Shown piece by piece: positions 1 through 5,892 of a stretch of 5,907 nt of DNA; position 1 is the stretch's first letter; each line of letters opens with the position of its first letter. The stretch comes from Clostridiales bacterium UBA8153 (GTDB lineage: Bacteria > Bacillota > Sulfobacillia > UBA8153), in the NCBI GenBank assembly GCA_003449495.1, contig DMHJ01000179.1, positions 1-5,907 on the forward strand, in the 5' to 3' direction. The notes beneath the pieces are model-generated. The model was not told the origin of the DNA. It worked only from the letters and a program-made list of their open reading frames with translations, and ran no database searches. The translations under genes and the position numbers were made by a program.

Positions 1-119
1 ACCACCAGCAACAGCAGGGCAACCACTGCCACCAGGGCGCGCCGGTTCACCTGTGGTCGCCCAGGCTCAAGGGCCGACTGCAACATCAGACGCTTGAAGA
101 CTTGCCTAAGACTGGTCAT
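1..119 (-). CDS. Probable 7TM-HD phosphohydrolase PgpH/YqfF, N-terminal fragment
   Basis: An open frame begins with ATG at 117-119 and runs off the left edge, giving 39 residues. They form a short basic N-terminus (MTSLRQVFKRLM), an RPQVNRR stretch, and then the start of a hydrophobic segment (ALVAVVALLLLV) that looks like a first membrane helix. The ATG overlaps the phoH stop as ATGA, so the two are probably translationally coupled. In Bacillus and many Clostridia the gene after phoH is yqfF (pgpH). Its product is a membrane protein with an extracellular 7TMR-HD domain, seven helices and a cytoplasmic HD domain that hydrolyses cyclic-di-AMP. Only the start is visible and no catalytic residues can be seen. 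The name therefore rests on gene order plus the basic-then-hydrophobic N-terminus, not on family motifs. Confidence 0.6.
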   Translation of the reverse strand, partial: MTSLRQVFKRLMLQSALEPGRPQVNRRALVAVVALLLLV

Positions 120-1105
120 GGGTTATCCCGGCTTCCCCCGTTGCCCTGCATCAAACCGAAACGCTCATATGCCAACACTACACGCTGGACCAAGGGATGC
201 CGCACCACATCCCGGTCACTGAGGTACACAAAGGCTATGCCATCTACGTCCTTGAGGACCACCCGGACCTGCTCCAGCCCGGAGTAGCTGCCCTTAGGCA
301 GGTCGATCTGGGTGATGTCACCGGTCACCACCGTCCGCGACCCAATGCCCATGCGGGTAAGGAACATTTTCATCTGCTCGGGCGTGGTGTTCTGGGCTTC
401 ATCCAGGATGATGAAGGCATCGTCCAAGGTGCGGCCGCGCATGTAGGCCAGCGGCGCCACCTCCACCAGACCCCGCTGCATGTACTTGTCGAAAGTGTCG
501 CTCCCCAGGATGTCGAAGAGGGCGTCGTAAAGCGGTCTAAGATACGGGTTCACCTTCTCCTGGATGTCGCCGGGCAGAAAACCCAGCTTCTCGCCGGCCT
601 CCACCGCCGGCCGAGTGAGGATGATGCGGCTCACCGTCCGCGCCCGGAAGGCCGCCACCGCCAAAGCCACCGCCAGGTAGGTCTTACCGGTACCGGCTGG
701 ACCGATGCCAAAAACCAGGCTGTGATTTTGCATGGCCCGGATGTAGTCTTTCTGTCCCACGGTGCGGGCCTGGATGCGTTTGCCCCGGGCCGTCACCAGT
801 ACGTGCTCATCACCAAGCTCGTCCAGCTCCCCGGCAGTACCTTCCCGCACCAGCCGGATGGCGTATCTCAACTCCGGCTCGGACAACTGGCTGCCCCGGC
901 GCGTCTGGTCTAACAGCTTCTGGACCAGCAGCGACACTAACTCGACTTCCGCCGGGGGGCCGGAGATGACCAGCTCATCACCCCGGGTGACCACCTTCAC
1001 GTCGAAGTTTTCCTGAATGATCTCAAGGTGACGGTCGTGGGGACCCAACAGGGAGTACACTTGGTGGCGGTCGCTGACTTTGAACCTGTGCTCCTGCGCT
1101 TTCAC
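116..1105 (-). CDS. phoH: PhoH family ATPase
   Basis: This is a complete 329-residue PhoH-like protein, of normal length for the family. Residues about 1-60 form the N-terminal part typical of the Firmicutes members (ending in a DELVISG strand). The ATPase core follows, with Walker A GPAGTGKT at 135-142, the conserved LTRPAVEAGEKLGFLPGD segment at 163-180, and Walker B FIILDEAQN at 231-239 followed by TTPEQMKMFLTRMG. VVTGDITQIDLP comes next, as in other members. PhoH proteins are cytoplasmic P-loop ATPases related to helicase motor domains; a role in RNA metabolism is suspected because they sit beside ybeY. The start is GTG, with GGGGGAA (1114-1120) 8 nt upstream. The stop overlaps the next gene's ATG. 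Upstream lies the decayed yqfD, whose final stop is 18 nt away, so the ancestral operon order is preserved. No defect is seen in phoH. Confidence 0.96.
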   Translation of the reverse strand: MKAQEHRFKVSDRHQVYSLLGPHDRHLEIIQENFDVKVVTRGDELVISGPPAEVELVSLLVQKLLDQTRRGSQLSEPELRYAIRLVREGTAGELDELGDEHVLVTARGKRIQARTVGQKDYIRAMQNHSLVFGIGPAGTGKTYLAVALAVAAFRARTVSRIILTRPAVEAGEKLGFLPGDIQEKVNPYLRPLYDALFDILGSDTFDKYMQRGLVEVAPLAYMRGRTLDDAFIILDEAQNTTPEQMKMFLTRMGIGSRTVVTGDITQIDLPKGSYSGLEQVRVVLKDVDGIAFVYLSDRDVVRHPLVQRVVLAYERFGLMQGNGGSRDNP

Positions 1106-1123
1106 TCAGTGGATTCCCCCGAT

Positions 1124-2299
1124 TCATGGCGTACTGGCTGGTCGGAAAACGCCGACTTCCTCCACTGATGCCAGCGCCGCCCTGGCGCCCACGGTCCCAG
1201 CGACCAACACCACCTCAATGGGAGGCTCCCCGGGCTTCGGCCCGGAGGGAGCCGGCCCCGCACAGCCGCCTCGGCACCGGCCCGGCGCAGCGCCTCCTTT
1301 GGCTGAAGCTTCGGTTTCTATTTTACCAGCTCCACCTTGTGGTAGGTGTAGGTCACGAGTTCGACGGGCACCCCTATATTCCTCCAGGTAGCCAGGGGCC
1401 GCCGGGTCTCCGGCAGCTCGTAGGCCGGGAAAGGGGCCGGTTCTCTGCCCCTCCACATGATCCCCCGGTCCAGCCCAGCCACCACCAGACGCGTCCAGGC
1501 CCGCTCCAGTATGCGTTCTGACCAGGTCACGGCAGGAGACTTCCCTGTAGGCTTGGCGCCAGACCCGGGCGCAAATGTGTCCCCGGGCCTCACCGTGACT
1601 TCCGGGCCTTCCCTCGCCCCCGCAGCTGAGCAGTTGGCCCGCGGTGAGCGTCTGCCCGGGACTAACCACCGCCCGACCCGCCAGCACCAGGGCACCGGCC
1701 ACGATACTGTCGCTGCGGGATACCAAGTCGCCCGCATGCGGCACCGGGGTGTTAGGCCGGACCTGTTCCACAAGGTCGATGATGGCGCGGATACGCTGCG
1801 CCCGCACCCAGGCCATGTGGGGGACGTCCAGTACCAGGCGATCCTCGATGGCCTGCAAGTCCAGGGCACGCCGGGCCACCCCGGTTCTTAGTCCCAAGGC
1901 CGCCGCCACCTGCTGGACCTGGGCGGTGCGGTGTCGACCTGCCGGTTACCCCGCACCTCAACCGGCCAGACGAAGCAAGTCATGATGGCGACGGCTCCCG
2001 CCAACACCGGCGTGACCCAGGGGCACCGGAAGGCAGCGCCTAAGGCGCCGCCCGGTGAAGGGTACCCCCTGGTACCCCCTGCCTGTCTAGCGGGCGCAGG
2101 CGGCATGCCGTTATCCTGGAGGCAAGCCAGAGCTCGGGGAATGCACGCCTAGCTGCATCCGGATGGGGAGGGTATCCCCATCGCTCCCGACCCTCCATGG
2201 CCGTAGCCATTTGTCCAGGGCGGCGCCGACCGAGAGCTCGCCACAGCCGTGGATGCGTACGTCCAGGTAGCCGCTGTAGAATGAACGGCCGGCCGGTAC
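1124..2299 (-). pseudogene. yqfD: Decayed sporulation protein YqfD (multiple frameshifts and a stop)
   Basis: Pieces resembling YqfD lie in the right order but in all three minus-strand frames. From the start they are: SGYLDVRIHG and GDTLPIRMQLG (to about 2145); FPELWLASRITACRLR and LDRQGVP (about 2140-2075); a membrane helix ending VLAGAVAIMTCFVWPVEVRGN (about 2020-1940); AALGLRTGVARRALDLQ through VEQVRP and VVSPGQTLTAGQLL (about 1925-1625); REGPEVTVR (about 1610-1590); ARGHICARVWRQAYREV (about 1590-1535); LVVAGLDRGIMWRG through PVELVTYTYHKVELVK (about 1510-1321); an in-frame TAG (1318-1320); KEALRRAGAEAAVRGRLPPG (to about 1240); and IEVVLVAGTVGARAALASVEEVGVFRP with a stop at 1124-1126. The expected start codon is GTA, 5 nt after an intact GGAGGAG. 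One frameshift is a 10-bp tandem duplication. YqfD is a roughly 400-residue membrane protein of the sigma-E sporulation regulon. The family name comes from position and from similarity recalled from memory. No intact product is possible. Confidence 0.85.
2061..2080. repeat. 10-bp perfect tandem duplication inside the yqfD relic
   Basis: GGTACCCCCT occurs twice in a row. Removing one copy joins the minus-strand reading into LDRQGVPFTGRRLRRC, which fits the conserved basic stretch before the first YqfD membrane helix. With both copies present the frame shifts by one base and meets a stop soon afterwards. The duplication is therefore very likely one of the inactivating mutations. Confidence 0.85.
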
Positions 2300-2304
2300 C
2301 TGTA

Positions 2305-2311
2305 CTCCTCC
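2305..2311 (-). promoter_or_regulatory. Orphaned Shine-Dalgarno of the yqfD relic
   Basis: The minus strand reads GGAGGAG just downstream of the yqfC stop (2316-2318), with 5 nt between it and GTA at 2297-2299. That GTA is in frame with the SGYLDVRIHG segment of yqfD. A strong ribosome binding site correctly placed before a non-start codon suggests GTG (or ATG) to GTA mutation of the original start. The ancestral start itself is inferred. Confidence 0.55.
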
Positions 2312-2315
2312 GGCC

Positions 2316-2584
2316 TCACTCCCGGTTGATGCATAAGATGCGCCCGCGCACTACCGGCTCATCCTTGGCAATGAAGGCTATGCTCAGGCCTTCCCCCTGG
2401 GTGGTCAGCCGGCGGCCGGCTCCACCCACGACGATGCGCTGGGACTCGAGGCGGCGGATGCCGCCGTGGTCTTCTACAAGTACCTGCGTGCGCCCGGTGA
2501 TGGCGACCTGGGGATGTTCGACACCAAATGATGCGGACGATCCAGCCGGTCCGCCAGGGAGCTGCGCCAATGCCCGGCCTTACC
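2316..2584 (-). pseudogene. yqfC: Decayed sporulation protein YqfC (frameshift, start lost)
   Basis: YqfC is a small protein of about 90 residues from the sigma-E regulon, encoded just before yqfD. Its C-terminal two thirds are clear here in one frame: PQVAITGRTQVLVEDHGGI, then a stretch ending EGLSIAFIAKDEPVVRG and RILCINRE before the TGA at 2316-2318. This matches the family pattern of PRITMIG followed by LYIENHRGI. The expected N-terminus (SSLADRLDRPHHLVSNIP) lies in a different frame. The two join if one C is restored to the CCCC run near 2510. In that N-terminal frame no ATG, GTG or TTG stands at the expected place near 2584, although a purine-rich AGAGGGGGAGGGG (2590-2602) sits just upstream. 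A TTG at 2568-2570 could open an 84-residue product with an unrelated N-terminus, so a shortened functional protein is not excluded. I favour a pseudogene because yqfD next door is clearly dead. Confidence 0.72.
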
Positions 2585-2634
2585 CCTGGCCCCTCCCCCT
2601 CTGCAGACTGATCTATGCCCGCCGGATAAAAGAC

Positions 2635-2661
2635 TGTCCTCCGGCCACGGGCCGGAGGACA
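2635..2661 (-). terminator. Rho-independent terminator after the nfeD-floA unit
   Basis: TGTCCTCCGGCC (2635-2646) and GGCCGGAGGACA (2650-2661) form a perfect 12-bp stem with a 3-nt loop. Read on the minus strand the stem is followed by GTCTTTTAT, a short T tract. It begins 27 nt after the stop of the upstream small membrane-protein gene and lies before the yqfC relic. It should therefore separate nfeD-floA-orf121 from yqfC-yqfD-phoH. The T tract is short, so some read-through is possible. On the plus strand no T run follows. Confidence 0.8.
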
Positions 2662-2688
2662 ACTCGCCTGTTCTATCCAGTTGTGCCG

Positions 2689-3054
2689 TCAGTGCCGCCA
2701 GCCTTGGGGACGCCAAGGCCTCAGCCCCCGGGGTTTGCCCAGGATCTCGCTGAGCACCACGGCTTGGGCGAGCAGAGGACGGTCAAGGACCGGCACGACG
2801 TTGGCGGGACGGGAGGGCGGCATGACCGCTGTCCTTGTCACCGGTACAGTGGTCCCGGTGGACGGGACGTTGAGCGAGGGTCCCGGCCTTCCCGCTGCCG
2901 GCACTCGCCGGGACACCGCCCGCCCCTCCGAAGGGTCCGGTACCCGGGCATCTCGCGGCCGTGAAACCGGCCGGGCACCTTGGGACTTGCTCTTCAGGGC
3001 TTGACTTGCTAACCAGAACAAGACCAGAGCCAACCAGAAAATGAGGTCTCCCAC
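2689..3054 (-). CDS. Small single-pass membrane protein of unknown function
   Basis: This 121-residue ORF starts with GTG, with AGAGGGAG 9 nt upstream; that site overlaps the floA stop, so it is probably translated in coupling with floA. Residues 3-17 (DLIFWLALVLFWLAS) form one membrane helix or uncleaved signal anchor. Residues about 25-85 are a low-complexity linker rich in Pro, Arg, Thr and Ser, probably disordered. The C-terminus ends in a compact, more ordered-looking block, LLAQAVVLSEILGKPRGLRP (residues 94-113). That block resembles a short conserved tail I associate with hypothetical proteins in other Clostridia, but no function is known to me. Position suggests a partner or regulator of the NfeD/FloA membrane microdomain. 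It takes the place of Bacillus yqfB without obvious similarity to it. The terminator follows directly. Confidence 0.75.
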   Translation of the reverse strand: MGDLIFWLALVLFWLASQALKSKSQGARPVSRPRDARVPDPSEGRAVSRRVPAAGRPGPSLNVPSTGTTVPVTRTAVMPPSRPANVVPVLDRPLLAQAVVLSEILGKPRGLRPWRPQGWRH

Positions 3055-3069
3055 GGTGTTACACTCCCT

Positions 3070-4065
3070 CTAGGGTTTAGTCGGCTCTTTCTTGTCCTCG
3101 CCCCGTGAAGTGCGCCCGATGGATTCCCGCATGGAGGTATCGGCCATGACGTTCTGGAGCTGGTAATAGTCGAGGGCTCCCAGCTTACCCTGGCGCAGGG
3201 CTTCGGCCAAGGCCAGAGGGACTTCCGCCTGGGACTCCACTACTTTGGCCTGCATCTCCTGGACGCGTGCCAGCATCTCCTGCTCCAGCGCGATGGCCAT
3301 GGCCCGGCGTTCCTCGGCCCTGGCCTGGGCGATGCGCTTATCCGCCTCGGCCCGGTCGGTTTCCAGCCGGGCGCCGATGTTCGCACCCACGTCCACATCG
3401 GCGATGTCGATGGACAGGATCTCAAAGGCGGTACCGGCGTCCAAGCCTTTGGTCAATACCGTCCGGGAGATCATGTCGGGATTCTCCAGAACCTCCTTGT
3501 GGCTCCGAGAAGATCCGATGGTGGTGACGATGCCTTCGCCCACCCGGGCGATGATGGTCTCTTCTCCGGCGCCGCCTACCAGCCGGTCGATGTTCGCACG
3601 TACCGTCACCTTGGCCTTAGCCTTGAGCTCGATGCCGTCCTTGGCCACGGCAGCGATGGAGGGGGTCTCAATCACCCGGGGGTTTACGCTCATCTGCACG
3701 GCCTGCAACACATCCCGGCCCGCCAGGTCGATGGCGGCAGCCCGCTCAAACTCCAAGGGGATGGCCGCCCGCTGGGCTGCGATGAGGGCGTTGGCCACCC
3801 GGTCCACATTGCCTCCGGCCAAATAGTGGGCCTCCAGCTTATCCAGCACGAGGTCGAGCCCGGCCTTCCTCCCCTTCACCAGTGGCTCGACGATGCGGTG
3901 GGGTGGCACCCTCCGCAGCCGCATACCCACCAGGCTCATGATGCCTACCCTCACGCCGGCCGCCATGGCCGATATCCACAAGCCCAAGGGAATGAAACTA
4001 AAGATCACCGCCAGAACCACCAAGCCGAGTACGATGGCAATCAAGGTACCGGTTACCAGCTCCAA
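3070..4065 (-). CDS. floA: Flotillin-like protein FloA
   Basis: This is a full-length FloA (YqfA, formerly UPF0365) of 331 residues from the preferred start. A hydrophobic membrane-insertion segment (about residues 6-30) is followed by the near-invariant block [20 protein letters not shown]. After that come [59 protein letters not shown] and [17 protein letters not shown]. An Ala/Glu/Arg-rich coiled coil with EA-type repeats ([22 protein letters not shown], then [20 protein letters not shown]) precedes a polar tail. FloA oligomerises on the inner face of the membrane and organises functional microdomains; NfeD-type proteins are its usual partners. A GTG at 4072-4074 would add three residues but lies inside the AGGGAGGTG ribosome binding site. 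TTG at 4063-4065 is 6 nt after that site and gives an N-terminus within one residue of the Bacillus length. No defect is seen. Confidence 0.96.
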   Translation of the reverse strand: MELVTGTLIAIVLGLVVLAVIFSFIPLGLWISAMAAGVRVGIMSLVGMRLRRVPPHRIVEPLVKGRKAGLDLVLDKLEAHYLAGGNVDRVANALIAAQRAAIPLEFERAAAIDLAGRDVLQAVQMSVNPRVIETPSIAAVAKDGIELKAKAKVTVRANIDRLVGGAGEETIIARVGEGIVTTIGSSRSHKEVLENPDMISRTVLTKGLDAGTAFEILSIDIADVDVGANIGARLETDRAEADKRIAQARAEERRAMAIALEQEMLARVQEMQAKVVESQAEVPLALAEALRQGKLGALDYYQLQNVMADTSMRESIGRTSRGEDKKEPTKP

Positions 4066-4071
4066 GAACCG

Positions 4072-4080
4072 CACCTCCCT
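4072..4080 (-). promoter_or_regulatory. Ribosome binding site that fixes the floA TTG start
   Basis: The minus strand reads AGGGAGGTG, close to the full anti-Shine-Dalgarno complement, with 6 nt to TTG at 4063-4065. The GTG that would give the longest floA frame is the last three bases of this motif, so it cannot easily be the start served by it. Confidence 0.7.
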
Positions 4081-4166
4081 TTCAGCGCTGCGTTAGTCCG
4101 CGTAAGGTCGCCGCGGCCGGCGGGCGTAGCCGACGGCAATCGCTGCCACTCCCCGGCGCCGGCACG

Positions 4167-5540
4167 CTAAGGCTCGTAGCGGGCACTCCCCGTGGCCGGG
4201 CCGTGGCCTTCATCCGGCTCGGCGGGACGCACTACCACCCGGCGCCCCTCGATGTGCACCACCATCACGGAAGTGCCGGCGCCGATGAAGCCGCCTTCAC
4301 TGACCACATCGTAACGTTCGTGGTCGATGCGGGCGACTCCTGCCGGCCTAAGCGGCGTAATCGCCACCCCGGCCTTGCCCAACAAGCCGGCGTGGGACTG
4401 GGTGCTCACGTAGCCGGACGCGGTGGTCAAGGCAAAAGGCAAGGTGAACTTGCGCAGCCACCCGCGGCGGACGGCCGTATACAAGAACCCCGCCGTCAGC
4501 ACCAAGGTGGTCACCATGGAAACGGCGATGGTACGAACGGCGTGGATGTCGCCGCCGATGGTGAAGTAGATGCTGAGAAGCATGGAGACCGCGCCGCCTA
4601 GGCCCAGCAGGCCGACACCCGGCACGAAGGCCTCGGCGCTCAGCAGTGCCAGACCCAAGATGAAGAGCAGGACCCCCCCCCATCCGGCCACACCGGCAAT
4701 TAGATGTCCGCCGAAAAACAGCCCCAGGCAGACGAGCCCGACGGCACCGGCAACGCCCAAGCCCGGCGTGGAAATCTCGACGATGAGGCCAAACATGCCC
4801 AGGCTCAAGAGCAGCGAAGCCACGGTGCTACTGGTTGCCCAGCGGCTGAGGCTCTCCAGGCCCCGCTGCCGGATCTCGGTAACCCGGGCACCCTCCCAGC
4901 CAGCGCTCTTCAGGGCTTGGTGACGGGAGGAGACCATGCCGTCGATGAACCGGATCTCGGCGGCACGTTTGGCGGTGAGGGTCAGGATTTCCCCTTTCTC
5001 TACCAGGCCGGGGATGGCGATGCTGGCATCGGCCATGGCGGCGGCAACCAGAGGGTCCCGCCCGCCGCGCTCGGCCATGCTCTCCAGTTCTCCTCTCCAG
5101 GCCGACAACACCTTAGGGTCCAGCGGGCGCGGTTCGGCCGCCCCTATGCTGGTGCCGGGAAGCATGAACAGCCGGTCCCCGCTTAGAGAGATGAGCACCC
5201 CGGCCGACCAGGCCCGGTCCACCACGAGTACCGCCAGGGGAAGTCGGGCCTCGACCAGCAGGTCCCGGATCTCCAGTGTCGCATCAAGCCGGCCGCCCAA
5301 CGTACTTACCTCGACTAGTATGCCCACGGCACCGGCGTCATGGGCCTCCCGGATGGCCCGGTCCACAAACCGGGTTAGGCCCCGGTCGATCTCTCCCCGG
5401 ATGGGCACGACATACACGCTTCCCGGCGCCGCCGGGGCTCCGGTTTCCCCTGCGCCCGGCCGGGCCAGCAGGATGGCGATCAAGACCACGAGTCGCAGGG
5501 TCGTATGCAACGGGCCGCCCCCTTTCCCCGCACAGCGCAT
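4167..5540 (-). CDS. nfeD: NfeD family membrane serine protease (full-length, ClpP-class)
   Basis: The protein has 457 residues from ATG at 5538-5540, matching the long NfeD form (YqeZ, NfeD1b-like). Order: signal peptide or anchor (about 14-32), ClpP-class protease domain (about 42-205), a membrane block with four or more hydrophobic stretches (about 240-360), and a C-terminal OB-fold NfeD domain (about 385-440, starting LLGKAGVAITPLRPAGVARI). In the protease domain, Ser112 in AWSAGVLISLSGD and Lys143 in RPLDPKVLSAW line up with the Ser/Lys dyad described for the archaeal 1510-N protease. The GTSIGAAEP motif lies between them, so the enzyme is probably active. It is thought to cleave membrane proteins and to work with stomatin/flotillin partners, here FloA. 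The start is not settled: the ATG has only a weak site abutting it, whereas TTG at 5508-5510 follows AAAGGGGG by 6 nt and gives a shorter, typical signal peptide (MHTTLRLVVLIAILLA). Confidence 0.93.
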   Translation of the reverse strand: MRCAGKGGGPLHTTLRLVVLIAILLARPGAGETGAPAAPGSVYVVPIRGEIDRGLTRFVDRAIREAHDAGAVGILVEVSTLGGRLDATLEIRDLLVEARLPLAVLVVDRAWSAGVLISLSGDRLFMLPGTSIGAAEPRPLDPKVLSAWRGELESMAERGGRDPLVAAAMADASIAIPGLVEKGEILTLTAKRAAEIRFIDGMVSSRHQALKSAGWEGARVTEIRQRGLESLSRWATSSTVASLLLSLGMFGLIVEISTPGLGVAGAVGLVCLGLFFGGHLIAGVAGWGGVLLFILGLALLSAEAFVPGVGLLGLGGAVSMLLSIYFTIGGDIHAVRTIAVSMVTTLVLTAGFLYTAVRRGWLRKFTLPFALTTASGYVSTQSHAGLLGKAGVAITPLRPAGVARIDHERYDVVSEGGFIGAGTSVMVVHIEGRRVVVRPAEPDEGHGPATGSARYEP

Positions 5541-5567
5541 CTCTTCACATTGGTCCGGAATAGACCA

Positions 5568-5590
5568 AGGGCCCGGTTCGGCCGGGCCCT
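5568..5590 (-). terminator. GC-rich hairpin after rpsU, weak or partial terminator
   Basis: AGGGCCCGG (5568-5576) and CCGGGCCCT (5582-5590) form a perfect 9-bp stem with a 5-nt loop, 32 nt after the rpsU stop. On the minus strand it is followed by TGGTCTATTCC, which lacks a proper T run. It may attenuate transcription into nfeD, or be an RNA processing or stability element that keeps rpsU mRNA in excess. No separate nfeD promoter is visible, so partial read-through from the rpsU promoter is the simplest model. Confidence 0.5.
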
Positions 5591-5622
5591 GACTGTCTCA
5601 CTGGTCAAAAGGGAGGGGCACT

Positions 5623-5799
5623 TTAGCGGAAGCGACGCTTCCTGGCCGCTTCCGACTTCTTCTTCTTCCTTACACTGGGCTTTTCATAGTGCTCCCTTTT
5701 TCGTACCTCAGCCAGTACACCGGAGCGCTGGCACTGACGCTTGAACCGGCGGAGAGCCTGGTCAAGCGACTCATTTTTTCCGACTTTGACCTCGGGCAA
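5623..5799 (-). CDS. rpsU: 30S ribosomal protein bS21
   Basis: This encodes bS21, a small basic component of the 30S subunit platform near the 16S rRNA 3' end that assists initiation. The product is 58 residues, the usual Firmicutes length. It contains the hallmark [18 protein letters not shown], then [18 protein letters not shown] and a basic tail [14 protein letters not shown]. The start is TTG at 5797-5799 (giving [10 protein letters not shown]), 8 nt after a strong GGAGGGAGGG (5808-5817). The frame stays open upstream to 5892, but that extension would begin inside the promoter -35 box and is not conserved bS21 sequence. Transcription is expected from the consensus promoter upstream. In Bacillus the next gene is yqeY, which is missing here; nfeD follows instead after a hairpin. 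Confidence 0.97.
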   Translation of the reverse strand: MPEVKVGKNESLDQALRRFKRQCQRSGVLAEVRKREHYEKPSVRKKKKSEAARKRRFR

Positions 5800-5863
5800 T
5801 CGAACTTCCCTCCCTCCGCCGCTGGCATCAGCTGGGGAGAACGCACAATCGGGCGCAAAGCTC

Positions 5864-5892
5864 ATTATACGAGTTGTCGCGCCCAGTGTCAA
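5864..5892 (-). promoter_or_regulatory. Consensus sigma-A promoter of rpsU
   Basis: On the minus strand TTGACA (5887-5892) and TATAAT (5864-5869) are separated by exactly 17 nt. Both hexamers are perfect matches to the housekeeping consensus. A start of transcription near 5857 would give a leader of about 58 nt before the TTG of rpsU. It is the only strong promoter I can see in the window and may also supply nfeD, floA and the small membrane gene. Confidence 0.92.

Noticed and set aside
197..913. 238-codon open frame on the plus strand
   Set aside because: It is entirely antisense to phoH and its translation shows no family motif. Such long antisense frames are common in GC-rich coding DNA. 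The same applies to plus-strand frames at 3245-3826 and 3499-4170 (opposite floA), and at 4203-4601, 4704-5186 and 4936-5592 (opposite nfeD).
1124..1909. 261-codon minus-strand frame as an intact gene
   Set aside because: It is one frame of the decayed yqfD. It matches the family only in parts and reads nonsense (low-complexity Gly/Arg/Pro) where the neighbouring frame matches. The overlapping frame at 1318-1869 shows the complementary pattern.
2149..2334. 61-codon minus-strand frame beginning near the end of yqfC
   Set aside because: The YqfD-like reading of this stretch (SGYLDVRIHG) is in a different frame, and this one has no recognisable content.
1124..2584. Frameshifts as sequencing or assembly errors, or as programmed frameshifting
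   Set aside because: Errors should also hit the five intact flanking genes, and a 10-bp duplication, an in-frame TAG and missing start codons do not fit simple homopolymer errors. So many shifts also rule out programmed recoding. Raw reads would be needed to exclude error completely, above all for the one-base yqfC shift in a C run.
2603..2634. Possible sigma-E promoter before yqfC (CATAGATC as a -10-like element on the minus strand)
   Set aside because: The -10 resemblance is only partial and no ATATT-like -35 stands 14-15 nt upstream. It could be a decayed remnant, but the sequence does not support a call.
2474..2716. 80-codon minus-strand frame running through the terminator
   Set aside because: Only its end (SLADRLDRPHHLVSNIP) looks like protein, as the frameshifted N-terminus of yqfC. 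The first part translates the hairpin and the 3' end of orf121.
4075..4166. Possible promoter or hairpin between nfeD and floA
   Set aside because: The 92-nt gap is GC-rich with several small palindromes such as CCGGCGCCGG, but I found no convincing -35/-10 pair and no stem with a T tract.
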